Assembly: GCA_964458275.1 (NCBI GenBank)
Contig: CAYWIE010000001.1
Location: 1 to 64,000 of the forward strand
Direction: 5' to 3'
Source: HGM04593 sp964458275
GTDB lineage: Bacteria > Bacteroidota > Bacteroidia > Bacteroidales > Bacteroidaceae
DNA length: 64,000 bases
A program made the translations under genes and the position numbers. The stretch's first letter is position 1. Every line of letters begins with the position of its first letter. The notes under the pieces were generated by a model. The model saw only the letters and a program-made list of their open reading frames with translations. It ran no database searches and was not told the DNA's origin. This document shows, piece after piece, positions 26,084 to 35,223 of this stretch.

Positions 26084-27196
26084 TTATTTCATCAGTTCTT
26101 CTATTTTTTTTGAAAGCTCCTCGCCGTTGAGACCGCGCGATACGATTTTTCCGTCTTTTGCTATTATCAATACTGTGGGGATGAATTCTACACCGTATGC
26201 CTGTGCTACTTCTTGGCTGCCTCCGTCGGGGTTGCAGAGCTGTGTCCAGTTCATTCCGAGGTCGTTGATTGCCTTTTTCCATGCTTCGTTGTCGGTGTCG
26301 AGCGAGAGGCTTACTATCGACAGCCCTTTCTTGCCATATTTTTCGTGCAGCTCTTTTATCATGGGCATTGCTTTCCGACAGGGGTTGCACCAGCTTGCCC
26401 AGAAATCGAGCAGGGTATATTTGCTGTTCTCTACGATGTTCGAGAAGAGGATTTTGTCGCCATCAGGGTTTTTGAGCTCAAAGTTCACATAGCTGTTTCC
26501 CTCTTGTGTGTTCAGAGCGCCGTTTTTGGTTATAAGATTGTCCTTGAACTGTTTGCAGAAGCGCTTGAAACGTTCGTCGCGATATATTTCGGGTACTGAG
26601 TCTATGATGTTGTATATCTCTTCGGGGTCGCACATCTGTCCGGTCGTGGAGATGAGGAATGCGCCTATGGGGTTCTTTATGTTTTTCTTTATGTGTCCGG
26701 TGATGGCTGCGGAGAGTTCATCGGTGAGAGCTTCTGTGAGTGCCTGCAATGAGTCGCGTTTTGCAGGTGTGTGGTTTTCGGGTTCGCCTGCTTGCATGAA
26801 GAGTTTTTCGGCGCGGGCGGTGATGGCGTCGAAATCATTTTTGTATTCTTGCATGGCGAGGTTTAGAGGTGTGCCTGTTACTGTGGCTTTCTTGTCTATT
26901 ATTACTTTGATGTTGCCGTTTTCGAGTACAATCGGGATTATGTCTTCGCCGCCACCGGGGAGGGAATAGAAGAGGAAGCGTACTTCGGGTGTGGTTTGTG
27001 CTCCGTTGAGACGGAATGTTCCGTTGTCTATCTCTGCCGAGTCTATGTATGTGATGTTGTTGGTTGTAAGGCTGGCAAGGTAGATTTTGCTCTTTTCGGG
27101 TGCGTCATTGTATTCTCCGCTTATTTTATAACTGTCTGTAGGTGTGCAGGCAAAGAGTGTAGCTGAGGCTATAAGGGCAAGTGCTGTCTTTTTCAT
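26084..27196 (-). CDS. TlpA-like thiol-disulfide oxidoreductase lipoprotein with DUF4369 domain
   Basis: This 370-residue lipoprotein (lipobox ending FAC, Cys17) is anchored at the cell envelope. Residues about 22-130 match DUF4369 (YKISGEYNDAPEKSKIYLAS) and about 235-370 form a thioredoxin fold with redox motif WCNPC (Cys270, Cys273) and the cis-proline region GVEFIPTVLIIAKDG. It should reduce or isomerise disulfides outside the cytoplasm; natural partners are unknown. Many Bacteroidetes genomes carry several such proteins. It stands 32 bp downstream of engB on the same strand and has its own terminator. Confidence 0.9.
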   Translation of the reverse strand: MKKTALALIASATLFACTPTDSYKISGEYNDAPEKSKIYLASLTTNNITYIDSAEIDNGTFRLNGAQTTPEVRFLFYSLPGGGEDIIPIVLENGNIKVIIDKKATVTGTPLNLAMQEYKNDFDAITARAEKLFMQAGEPENHTPAKRDSLQALTEALTDELSAAITGHIKKNIKNPIGAFLISTTGQMCDPEEIYNIIDSVPEIYRDERFKRFCKQFKDNLITKNGALNTQEGNSYVNFELKNPDGDKILFSNIVENSKYTLLDFWASWCNPCRKAMPMIKELHEKYGKKGLSIVSLSLDTDNEAWKKAINDLGMNWTQLCNPDGGSQEVAQAYGVEFIPTVLIIAKDGKIVSRGLNGEELSKKIEELMK

Positions 27197-27228
27197 TGTA
27201 TGGAATTGCTTTTTTGTTATTTCTGTTT

Positions 27229-27828
27229 TTATTTAATTGTTTTGTTGATGCTGTTGATGTAGTCCAGCAGTTCGCTGCGGCCTGTTGCGTGTTCCGAGGA
27301 GGTTATGTATATCGGCGGCAGCTCTTCCCACTGTTCGAGCAGTGTGGCTTTGTAGGCTTCTATGTTGCTTTTCAATTTTCCGTGTGTCAGTTTGTCGGCT
27401 TTTGTGAATACTATGGCAAACGGCACTCCGTTCTCGCCCAGCCATTCGATGAATTCGAGGTCGATTTTTTGGGCGGGGTGGCGCGAGTCGATGAGCAGAA
27501 AGAGCAGGGTCATCTGTTCTCTGTCGAGGATGTAATCCGATATTATCTTTTTCAGTTGCTCCTGCTGCGATTTTCCGCGTTTGGCATATCCGTAGCCGGG
27601 AAGGTCGACAAGGTACCACGACTCGTTTACAAGAAAATGGTTTATGAGCAGTGTCTTTCCGGGAGTGGAGGAGGTCATTGCCAGTTTGTTCTGCCGGGTG
27701 AGCATGTTTATAAGGCTCGACTTGCCTACGTTGGAACGGCCTATGAAGGCATATTCGGGCAAGCCGTCCTGCGGGCATTTGCGTATGTCGGTGTTGCTTA
27801 TGACGAAGCGTGCTGATTTTACTTCCAT
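27229..27828 (-). CDS. engB: Ribosome biogenesis GTPase EngB/YihA
   Basis: This 199-residue TRAFAC GTPase is needed for late assembly of the large ribosomal subunit in several bacteria. G1 is GRSNVGKSS (residues 30-38), the G2 Thr lies in SSTPGKT, G3 is DLPGYGYAKRG, G4 is FTKADK and G5 the SSEHATG segment near residue 175. Length and motif spacing are typical of EngB (YsxC). It sits between nhaA upstream and the TlpA-like gene downstream, all read leftward with gaps of 18 and 32 bp. Confidence 0.95.
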   Translation of the reverse strand: MEVKSARFVISNTDIRKCPQDGLPEYAFIGRSNVGKSSLINMLTRQNKLAMTSSTPGKTLLINHFLVNESWYLVDLPGYGYAKRGKSQQEQLKKIISDYILDREQMTLLFLLIDSRHPAQKIDLEFIEWLGENGVPFAIVFTKADKLTHGKLKSNIEAYKATLLEQWEELPPIYITSSEHATGRSELLDYINSINKTIK

Positions 27829-27846
27829 GATTGTTTTATTGGGAGG

Positions 27847-29187
27847 TTATTTTGATGTTTTTTTCGGCAGGAACAGGTGCAGTATTATACATCCGATGAT
27901 TGCCGAAATGGTTGAGCCGCACAAGATTCCTAATTTTGCCTGACTCAACAGCTCTGCTCCTTTGCCTGCGAGCGGTGAGTATGAGAGGTCGGCTATGAAT
28001 ATTGATACTGTTAGTCCTATTCCGCATAGTGCGCATACTCCTGCGAAGGATTTCCAGTCGGCACCTGTGGGGAGGGTTACTATCCTGCATTTGACGGCTA
28101 TCCATGAAAGCAGTATTACTCCCACGAATTTGCCTATTACAAGACCCGACATTACCGAGAGTCCTACTCCTGAAAAGAGATTGCTCATTTCCATCGCAGA
28201 CAGGTCTATGCCTATGTTGGCAAAGGCAAACACGGGAATTACTACATAGCCAATGATGCCGTGCAGGCCATCCTCCATTCCTTGAAGGGGGCTGATGAGC
28301 TTGTCTGCTGCGGATTCTACGCTTTTGAGCTTGTTTATCTCGTCGTGTCCGAGTATGACGGTGCTCTTCTTGCTTGCATTGATTATAGGGAAATTTTCGA
28401 TATTCTCTTTTATCCTGTTCAGGTAATATCCTGTTCCGTTCTTAAGTGTGGAGGGTACGCAGAATGCGGTTATTACTCCTGCTATTGTTGCGTGTATGCC
28501 GGAATTGAGCATTGTGTACCACAGTACAAGTCCTATTGACAGATAGAATGTCTTGCTGTGTATTTTAAAGAAGTTGCCTGCAATCATTATAGCGACGCAA
28601 ACGAGCGACAGTAGCAGATATGCGGTGTGCAGTTCCGAGGTGTAGAAGAGTGCTATCACTATTATTCCGCCGAGATCGTCTGCAACGGCGAGGGCGGCGA
28701 GGAATACTTTCAGTCCGGTGGGTACTCTTGTACTGAATATTGCAAGCACGCCGAGTGAGAAGGCTATGTCGGTTGCCATAGGGATTGCAAGACCGCGTTG
28801 CATGTCGGCATCTGCGGGGCAGAGCAGCCAGAATATCAGCACAGGGAAGAGCATTCCGCCGCAGGCTCCTATTATCGGGAGCATCGCCTTTTTGGGGGAT
28901 GAGAGGTCGCCCACAAGGAATTCGCGTTTTATTTCAAGTCCTACGGAGAGGAAGAACAGTGCCATGAGGAAGTCGTTTATCACCTGCATCAGTGTCATGT
29001 CGTGTCCGTTGTGGCTGAAGAAGTTGTATTCTCCGATGGAGATGCTTACGCTGTTTTGCCAAAAGTCGAAATACCACTCTTTCAGAGGGCTGTTGGCGGC
29101 AATGAGTGCCGCCACTGCTGCCAACAGCAGCAGCATGCTTGCTGTTACGTATTTCTTTAGCATGCTCAGAAAACTATAGTTTGCCAT
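27847..29187 (-). CDS. nhaA: Na+/H+ antiporter NhaA
   Basis: This 446-residue inner-membrane protein has about 11-12 hydrophobic segments. It carries the NhaA motifs FFLSVGLEIKREFLVGDLSS near residues 78-97 and the ion-binding pair in VADDLGGIIVIALFY (adjacent Asp residues near 167-168). It exchanges sodium for protons to control internal pH and Na+. Compared with short NhaA proteins it has a hydrophilic loop (about 255-300) with little membrane character. It follows the M60 peptidase gene by 4 bp and precedes engB. Confidence 0.93.
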   Translation of the reverse strand: MANYSFLSMLKKYVTASMLLLLAAVAALIAANSPLKEWYFDFWQNSVSISIGEYNFFSHNGHDMTLMQVINDFLMALFFLSVGLEIKREFLVGDLSSPKKAMLPIIGACGGMLFPVLIFWLLCPADADMQRGLAIPMATDIAFSLGVLAIFSTRVPTGLKVFLAALAVADDLGGIIVIALFYTSELHTAYLLLSLVCVAIMIAGNFFKIHSKTFYLSIGLVLWYTMLNSGIHATIAGVITAFCVPSTLKNGTGYYLNRIKENIENFPIINASKKSTVILGHDEINKLKSVESAADKLISPLQGMEDGLHGIIGYVVIPVFAFANIGIDLSAMEMSNLFSGVGLSVMSGLVIGKFVGVILLSWIAVKCRIVTLPTGADWKSFAGVCALCGIGLTVSIFIADLSYSPLAGKGAELLSQAKLGILCGSTISAIIGCIILHLFLPKKTSK

Positions 29188-29191
29188 TTTC

Positions 29192-32100
29192 TTAGTGTGT
29201 TTGTTTTACAAATATTTTATTTCCTTTTGATGTTATGTATATTCTGCCTTGCTCCAATCTTTCTGCCTTTCTGCCGTCGAGCGTGTATATTGTCCCGATA
29301 TTCTCATAGGCTCCAATGGTGTCTATGCTTGTGAGGTTGCTGCGCTTGCCTAAGTAGAGCTGCTCGGCGTTGTTGAGCTCTACCCGCATCAGATAGCTTT
29401 TGTTGACGGCTATCTGTGTTGAGGTCGTCGAGCCTTTGATAAGGGCTGTTGTGCCTGCTTCGCTTGTTTCGGCTATGGTTGCGAGGAATGTCTCTTTTGT
29501 GAGTGCTCTTTTTATTGTCGTGCCTTTGAGCAGGTTGGGGGTCTCTATCGTGGTGCTGTCGCCGGGGATGATGTTGCAGGTGTATGTGGCTTTTGCTCCG
29601 TGGAGTATTACCGGCATATAGGCGGGGACGATGCTGCCTGCGATGCTGTCGAGCACTGCATATTCGTAGTTCGTGTCGTCGTATGTTTCTGTTGCCGTTT
29701 CGCCTACAACGTAGGCTGTTACGCCTTCGGGCAGTTCGAGTGCGAAGGGGTAGCAGGCTGCATAGTAGAGGTTTGCGGGAATGCTTATCTTAATGGATGT
29801 TATCTCTTGTATTTTCCATATATTGTTGTTGTCTGATGCTCCTCCGGTCCATAGTCCTGTGTTTACATCGGAGTATGAGTTCAAGTAGTTGCCACTGCCT
29901 TTGATGTTGAGGATATATTGTCCTTTTGCCTCGTCTATGCAGGCAGCCTCCCATGCGGGGGCTTTTGTGCGGGTGCAGAGCTCGCTTGTCAGGCTGTTGG
30001 CGTTGCCGCCGAAGTAGTGGCTGCTTTGGGGATTGTAGAGATAGAAATTGCCGTTGCGCTCTTCCCATTGCCATATCTGGTCTGCCTTGATGCCCGATTT
30101 TGTGGTGCTGCGCGACAGGTTCCATGTGATTTTGCCGTTGCTGTCTGTAAAGGTAGATGCTCCGCAGCTCAAGGCATTGCCTTTTCCTACTGAGGTGATG
30201 CTGTAGTATTTGCCTGCTTCGAGTGTCTTTTGTATGTTTATGTTTTCGTATATCCTGGTGCGTGTGCCGTCGTAGCCTACTGCCATTATGTATGCCGATG
30301 CCAGTGATTCCTCGCTGTCTCCGGGGTAGAGCACTTGTGTGTAGGAGTGTGCATCGTCGCTGCCGAGGCCGTACATGGTGATGCGCAGAAGTTCGCCGTC
30401 CTTTCTGTATGTCTCAAAGGCTACTGCATTCTTCACTATGCCGTGCTGTACGGTTACTTTGCCGTTGCTGTATGTGCATCCGTCGCCGAGTGTGGCAGGT
30501 GTTTCGAGTTTGCGCTTGTCGCGGTAGATGTCGAAGTTGTGTGCGTTGATGTAGTTGATTTCTTCGGTGAAGGCGGGGTAGCCTTTTTCCTTGACATGGT
30601 TCTTCAGTTCGTCTATCATCTCTTCTGTGATGATGTTCCACCCTTTTGTGTAGTCGTCAACGTATGCGTGTATGGGGCGCAACATTCCTGCTTTCTCAAA
30701 GAAGGGGAGCAGGTCGATTCTTGCGCTGTCGCAGGCTGTCTTCATCCAGTTTATCTGCTGCTTGCCGTTGGTGTTGTACTTGCTGCCGTAATTGTCGTCG
30801 CTGCGTATTGCTTCTATTACCATGGGGATGATGTCGGGGCATTTGCCGGCAAGTGTGCCCCATAGTGTGAGTTGCCAGAATGGGACGAGTTTCACAAAGT
30901 GGTCGTAGTGGCGCCATGTGGTGCTGACGCTGCCTATGTTCTTGCCGTCGGCATCCTCGCCGTTGACTGTTACTGCGGTGGGTGTTTCACCGTGGTAGTC
31001 GGGACCGTCCTGCAATTGCCATGCGTTGCCTTTGCGTATGCCCTCTTCGAAATAGGTCTGCATGCGTCCGCCACGCATGCCGGAGTATTCGCCTATTCCT
31101 GAGTACTCGTCTTCGAGACGCAGGGAGTGGCGTTTGCCGGTGAAGTGCAGCTGTGCCCATGCTGCGTAGATGTTGTTGGTGGTCTCGCCGCATCCGGTCC
31201 ATTTGAATCCGGGGGTTATCTGGTTGTTGTGTCCCCATTCGTGTCCTACGCCCCAGAAATCGAAGTCCGATGCGTCGGGCTTGGTTATTGCGTGCAGGCT
31301 GTTGACGTTGCAGTATGAGCCTTCACCGCCGGCTGCCATGAATCCGTAGGTGGTGCCGTAGAAGAGCTGGCGGTTCTTGACCTGACGGCCATATCTTTCG
31401 AGGCCGAGAATGTCGCGTTCTGCCCACTGCACCTGCTGGTAGAGTGTCATTGTGGAGTCGATGTCTGTGGGGCAGTTCTGCAACCATATATATACGGGGT
31501 AGGCAAGCTGGGCGTGCTCGGAACGGGTGATGAGGATTGTTGAATCTTTCTGTGTACGTCCTTTGAGCAGTTCCTGCCAGTCGCTGTTTGTCATTGTCTC
31601 CTGGTCCCAATAGCCTTGAACGAGGGCGTTGACGAAGTGCAGCCTTACATCGGGAGCCTTTTCGTATTCATCGTTGTAGTAGTGTACAAAGACGTTGCCT
31701 TCGGTGGCGGCTGTTATGTAGTTGAGGCCGTTGCGCAGGGTGTATGAACTTGAGCTTTCGTTCTTTACCCAGTTCTTTACTGTGAGCCCTACAGGGTAGT
31801 CGCCGATGCCGCTTGCCATCACTATGTAGGATTCGCCGGGCTTGAAGTATATGCCTGTGGGGTTTTCGTAGTTGTTGTATTGGCTGCTTGTCTTCAATTG
31901 GTTGCGCAGGGTGGAGGTTTTCAGGTATGCTTCGTATTTGCCTACGCGGAATTTCTTGTATTTGCCGGCGTCGGCAAGCAGGTTCTCTACGAGCATCCTG
32001 GCGTCGGGGTCCTCTATGCCTTCGCTGCTTGTGATTCCGGGCTTCAGTTCTGTGAAGAGCCCGTCGCTGAAGTATTCTGCGAGGGCATCGTGCTTGCTGT

Positions 32101-32581
32101 TGTCGTATGCGTATGCTTCAATCTCTGCGGCAGAGGCAAATCCGTTTGTTCCGCTTTTTACGGTGAAGCGTATCTTGCCGCAATCTGCTCCTCCTTCGGG
32201 AAAATAGAAGTCGTGGGCTGCTCCGGAGCCGTTAAGGTTATAGTCGCCTATGGATATGAAGTTGTTGTCGGTGGTGGTTGAGGTGTATTCTACCGTTACG
32301 CTCTCCCAGTTTCCGTTTACGTTGCCGTCCTGTCGGGGTATGTAGCGGAGATAGTCGATGTGCGATTCTTCGGCGAGGGTTACCGTAAGGGTTACGGGGA
32401 AGGTGGTGGAGTACCACGAACTGTGCCATATTGTTCCGGTCTTTCCGTCTATGGACTTTGATACTTCTTCGCCTGACTGATAGCTGGTGGCTGTTGCGCT
32501 CTTGAACTCTATTTTTTTGTCTTGGGCGCTGATTCCGGTTGTGGCTATCAGGCATAAAAGTAGAAACAGGGCTTTTTTCAT
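29192..32581 (-). CDS. Secreted M60-family metallopeptidase with discoidin-like domain
   Basis: This 1129-residue protein has a signal peptide (MKKALFLLLCLIATTGISAQ). Residues about 25-150 form an F5/8-type C (discoidin) carbohydrate-binding-like domain. A middle region leads to the gluzincin motif HEWGH (447-451), with a probable third ligand Glu466 in GCGETTNN, the M60/enhancin form. The C-terminal part includes a possible lectin-like segment and ends in IYTLDGRK..GRIYI, like short sorting or anchoring tails in Bacteroidales. M60 enzymes cut mucin-type glycoproteins, so host mucin is the likely substrate (inference). TAACTTTGC on the minus strand (32637-32629) is a plausible -7 box. Confidence 0.9.
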   Translation of the reverse strand: MKKALFLLLCLIATTGISAQDKKIEFKSATATSYQSGEEVSKSIDGKTGTIWHSSWYSTTFPVTLTVTLAEESHIDYLRYIPRQDGNVNGNWESVTVEYTSTTTDNNFISIGDYNLNGSGAAHDFYFPEGGADCGKIRFTVKSGTNGFASAAEIEAYAYDNSKHDALAEYFSDGLFTELKPGITSSEGIEDPDARMLVENLLADAGKYKKFRVGKYEAYLKTSTLRNQLKTSSQYNNYENPTGIYFKPGESYIVMASGIGDYPVGLTVKNWVKNESSSSYTLRNGLNYITAATEGNVFVHYYNDEYEKAPDVRLHFVNALVQGYWDQETMTNSDWQELLKGRTQKDSTILITRSEHAQLAYPVYIWLQNCPTDIDSTMTLYQQVQWAERDILGLERYGRQVKNRQLFYGTTYGFMAAGGEGSYCNVNSLHAITKPDASDFDFWGVGHEWGHNNQITPGFKWTGCGETTNNIYAAWAQLHFTGKRHSLRLEDEYSGIGEYSGMRGGRMQTYFEEGIRKGNAWQLQDGPDYHGETPTAVTVNGEDADGKNIGSVSTTWRHYDHFVKLVPFWQLTLWGTLAGKCPDIIPMVIEAIRSDDNYGSKYNTNGKQQINWMKTACDSARIDLLPFFEKAGMLRPIHAYVDDYTKGWNIITEEMIDELKNHVKEKGYPAFTEEINYINAHNFDIYRDKRKLETPATLGDGCTYSNGKVTVQHGIVKNAVAFETYRKDGELLRITMYGLGSDDAHSYTQVLYPGDSEESLASAYIMAVGYDGTRTRIYENINIQKTLEAGKYYSITSVGKGNALSCGASTFTDSNGKITWNLSRSTTKSGIKADQIWQWEERNGNFYLYNPQSSHYFGGNANSLTSELCTRTKAPAWEAACIDEAKGQYILNIKGSGNYLNSYSDVNTGLWTGGASDNNNIWKIQEITSIKISIPANLYYAACYPFALELPEGVTAYVVGETATETYDDTNYEYAVLDSIAGSIVPAYMPVILHGAKATYTCNIIPGDSTTIETPNLLKGTTIKRALTKETFLATIAETSEAGTTALIKGSTTSTQIAVNKSYLMRVELNNAEQLYLGKRSNLTSIDTIGAYENIGTIYTLDGRKAERLEQGRIYITSKGNKIFVKQTH

Positions 32582-32694
32582 AGCGATGTTGTATAAATTA
32601 GTGATCAGACGATATTATGCGATGATAGGCAAAGTTAAGTATATTTCCGGTTATTTATATATTTGCTTCTGATTAATTTCTCTCTCCTGTTTGA

Positions 32695-32716
32695 ATTTTG
32701 AGCAAAATTTGAGTAA
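32695..32716 (+). promoter_or_regulatory. 11-bp direct repeat pair (possible regulator site A)
   Basis: ATTTTGAGCAA (32695-32705) is immediately followed by AATTTGAGTAA (32706-32716), 9 of 11 matching, with a period of exactly 11. It lies in the region between the divergent M60 and PepSY-like genes. This geometry is typical of OmpR/PhoB-type response regulator sites; which regulator might bind is not visible here. Confidence 0.4.
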
Positions 32717-32738
32717 AAAAGTTGTTCTTTTTTGTTTT

Positions 32739-32760
32739 TTTTCAGATTCTTTTCAGAATC
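32739..32760 (+). promoter_or_regulatory. 11-bp direct repeat pair (possible regulator site B)
   Basis: TTTTCAGATTC (32739-32749) is followed directly by TTTTCAGAATC (32750-32760), 10 of 11 matching. It also contains a small palindrome GATTC/GAATC. It lies 66 bases upstream of the PepSY-like start codon. Confidence 0.45.
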
Positions 32761-32825
32761 GGCTTTGATATTTGCATCAGAAATAGTTGTTATACTAATG
32801 TTTAATCTTGCAAATTCTGATAATT

Positions 32826-33266
32826 ATGAAAAAGTTATTTGTTACTATTGTTACTCTGTTCACAGTTGGTATTTTCATCGCTTCGGCAGATAATGACCGT
32901 ATAATTGCAAAAGAGAATCTTCCGGTTTCCTCACAACAGTTCATAAGCACATATTTCGGTGATTTGAACATTACCTATGCAAAGGAGGAGCGCGGTTTCT
33001 TCGAAAAGTCATACGAAGTGGTCTTCGTAGATGGAACGAAAGTGGAGTTTGCCCGCAATGGGGAGTGGAAAGAGATTGATTGCCGCCGCTCTTCGGTTCC
33101 TTCGCCGATAGTACCTGATAAGATTTTGAAATATGTGAAGAACAGCTATCCCGATGCGAAGATACTGCAGATCGAACGAGACAGGAACGAGTATGAAGTG
33201 AGGTTGTCGAACCGTTTGGAACTTACTTTCGACAAGGCGTTCAATATTATTGATATAGACGATTAA
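32826..33266 (+). CDS. PepSY-like (BLIP-fold type) secreted protein
   Basis: The ATG at 32826 is chosen over the TTG at 32808, because it starts a proper signal peptide (MKKLFVTIVTLFTVGIFIAS). The mature ~125 residues contain two repeats of a PepSY-like unit: LPVSSQQFISTYFGDLNITY..GTKVEFARNGEWKEIDC, then IVPDKILKYVKNSYPDAKIL. Such proteins are common in Bacteroides, often near two-component systems, and may bind or inhibit proteases or sense envelope state; function is not established here. It is followed after 52 bp by a lipoprotein of the same family. Confidence 0.75.
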   Translation: MKKLFVTIVTLFTVGIFIASADNDRIIAKENLPVSSQQFISTYFGDLNITYAKEERGFFEKSYEVVFVDGTKVEFARNGEWKEIDCRRSSVPSPIVPDKILKYVKNSYPDAKILQIERDRNEYEVRLSNRLELTFDKAFNIIDIDD

Positions 33267-33318
33267 TTAACCTGCTTTTATCGACAATAAATTATTAACC
33301 TTTTAAAATATTGATATT

Positions 33319-33765
33319 ATGAAGACTATAATGAAAATTGTTTTGTCAGCTTTGATGCTTATAAGTGTTATAGCGCTTGGCGCGTGCAGCGATGATAATG
33401 ACAGCAAGCCTGTTGTAGACGAGAGTGTAAAGACTTTCATCCAGAACAAATATCCGGGTGCGGTGATAAGGGATGCCGACTACGAGGGTGCATACCTTGA
33501 GGTGGAGATTCTGCACGACGCACGCATCAAGGATGTATATTTCAACTCGGCTGACGAGTGGGTGGCTACCTCTTGGGATGTTTCGGTTGTTGAGCTTCCT
33601 GCTGCGGTAACTGCGGCTATAAAAGATGCTTTCCCCGATTATCGTATAGATGATGCCGATTATGTGGTTACTCCCCAGAGCGAAAGCTATCGCATAGACC
33701 TTGAACGTGGAAATTTCGAGAAACTGGTTTATGTTACGGCAGACGGAGAAATCCTTGCTGAATAG
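33319..33765 (+). CDS. PepSY-like lipoprotein
   Basis: This 148-residue protein has a lipoprotein signal (lipobox LGAC, Cys23) and an Asp/Ser-rich linker. Two PepSY-like repeats follow: VKTFIQNKYPGAVIRDADYE..IKDVYFNSADEWVATSWD, then VTAAIKDAFPDYRIDDADYV. It is a membrane-anchored companion of the preceding secreted PepSY-like protein and likely shares its transcript. A perfect palindromic terminator follows at 33791-33833. The molecular role is unknown. Confidence 0.75.
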   Translation: MKTIMKIVLSALMLISVIALGACSDDNDSKPVVDESVKTFIQNKYPGAVIRDADYEGAYLEVEILHDARIKDVYFNSADEWVATSWDVSVVELPAAVTAAIKDAFPDYRIDDADYVVTPQSESYRIDLERGNFEKLVYVTADGEILAE

Positions 33766-33790
33766 TATCTTGAAGATTCAATAACTCATA

Positions 33791-33833
33791 AATAACAGAG
33801 GGAGTGTATCGGTGATACACTCCCTCTGTTATT
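33791..33833. terminator. Perfect 20-bp palindromic terminator
   Basis: The arms starting AATAACAGAGGGAGTGTATC and their exact complement flank a 3-base loop (GGT). It separates the converging PepSY-like lipoprotein gene and lolD. Confidence 0.8.
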
Positions 33834-33856
33834 CTCTGTTCCGTCTGATGACCTTC

Positions 33857-34513
33857 TTAAGAAACCGAAACAACGCCATCGACCATGCGGATGGTGCGGT
33901 CGGTAATGGCAGCCAATGTCTCGTCGTGTGTAACAATGATAAATGTCTGCCCGAAGCGGTCGCGAAGCTCGAAAAAGAGTCTGTGCAGTTCCTCCTTGTT
34001 GTGGCTGTCGAGGCTGCCCGACGGCTCGTCGGCAAGCACAACGTCGGGGCGGTTGACAAGAGCACGTGCAACTGCAACGCGCTGGTTCTCGCCGCCGGAC
34101 ATTTGCGACGGCTTGTGGTCGGCGCGGCCGGCAAGTCCCATCAGTTCCAACAGCTCCATAGCCTCCTTTGTTGCCTCGCTCTTGCTCTTTCCTGCTATAA
34201 GTGCGGGTATCATCACATTCTCAAGCGCAGTAAACTCCGGCAACAGTTGGTGAAACTGAAACACAAAGCCTATGTGCTTGTTGCGAAAGGCTGCAAGGCG
34301 GTTGCTGTTCATGGAGCAGATATTGTCTTCGCCGAAGAAGATTGAGCCGCCGTCGGGAGAATCGAGTGCGCCAATCAGCTGCAACAGTGTAGTCTTTCCG
34401 GCGCCGCTGGGACCTACGATGCTCACCACTTCGCCTTTGGAAATTTCGAGGTTCACTCCTTTCAATACTTGCAGCGAACCGAAGCTTTTTGTTATGTTCT
34501 CTATTCTTATCAT
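33857..34513 (-). CDS. lolD: Lipoprotein-releasing ABC transporter ATP-binding protein LolD
   Basis: This 218-residue ABC ATPase has Walker A GPSGAGKTT (residues 34-42), Q-loop FQFHQLLPEFTALENV, signature MSGGENQRVAVARAL, Walker B DVVLADEPSGSLD and H-loop IIVTHDETLA. The sequence fits the MacB/LolD class, which drives release of outer-membrane lipoproteins from the inner membrane. The permease LolC/E is not adjacent. It overlaps the stop of tcdA by 4 bp. MacB-type export ATPase is the alternative. Confidence 0.85.
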   Translation of the reverse strand: MIRIENITKSFGSLQVLKGVNLEISKGEVVSIVGPSGAGKTTLLQLIGALDSPDGGSIFFGEDNICSMNSNRLAAFRNKHIGFVFQFHQLLPEFTALENVMIPALIAGKSKSEATKEAMELLELMGLAGRADHKPSQMSGGENQRVAVARALVNRPDVVLADEPSGSLDSHNKEELHRLFFELRDRFGQTFIIVTHDETLAAITDRTIRMVDGVVSVS

Positions 34514-35217
34514 AAGTTCTCAATTACATATTCGGCAAGATAACATCCGAATACGGTTGTATAATAGGAGACTGTGCCTATGAGCGGTTTTCCGCCATCC
34601 GGCGAGGGTGCAACAGCCTCTTTGCGTGCATCCTCAACGCTGTATATCACAGGCAGCTTGTATCTGCCGCGGTATTCGCGCAGCAGGCGCCGCATGTTCT
34701 TGCCAAGCACGCAATGTTCGCTGCGCCACAAGTCTCCTCGACGTATAGATGAGAGGTTGCCTTTTGCTCCCGCTCCGAGGCTCGACACTATGTTGATGCC
34801 ACGCTGCCAGCAGGCTGTTACAAGAGCGCCCTTTTGGGGCAGAGTATCTATGGCATCCACCACAAAATCAAAATTTCCGCCGTCGAGCAGCGAGGGAATG
34901 TTCCCGCCGTCCACAAACATGTTCATCGGCACAATTCCTGCACGAGGATTGATGTCCCTCAGCCTGTCGGCTACTACATCGCATTTTGCCTTTCCCACAG
35001 TGGAGGACAGGGCAGGCATCTGGCGGTTGATGTTGGTAACATCCACACAATCGGCATCAATAAGCGTAAGATGTCCTACGCCTGCGCGGCACAGCATCTC
35101 TGCCGCCCACGAGCCTACACCTCCGAGCCCTACGACCATCACTCTTGCAGCCTTGATGCGTTTAAGCTTCTCCTCGCCGAGCAACAGCCCGGTGCGTTGC
35201 AACCACTTCTCCTCCAT
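34510..35217 (-). CDS. tcdA: tRNA threonylcarbamoyladenosine dehydratase TcdA
   Basis: This 235-residue E1-like protein uses ATP to cyclise t6A at position 37 of ANN-decoding tRNAs to ct6A. The Rossmann ATP-binding motif is GLGGVGSWAAEMLCRAGVG near the N-terminus, followed by LIDADCVDVTNINRQ and DAIDTLPQKGALVTAC. The short length and lack of the ubiquitin-like transfer domain fit TcdA (CsdL/YgdL) rather than MoeB or ThiF. It overlaps lolD and is preceded by a radical SAM gene 6 bp upstream. Confidence 0.88.
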   Translation of the reverse strand: MEEKWLQRTGLLLGEEKLKRIKAARVMVVGLGGVGSWAAEMLCRAGVGHLTLIDADCVDVTNINRQMPALSSTVGKAKCDVVADRLRDINPRAGIVPMNMFVDGGNIPSLLDGGNFDFVVDAIDTLPQKGALVTACWQRGINIVSSLGAGAKGNLSSIRRGDLWRSEHCVLGKNMRRLLREYRGRYKLPVIYSVEDARKEAVAPSPDGGKPLIGTVSYYTTVFGCYLAEYVIENL

Positions 35218-35223
35218 GACGTT

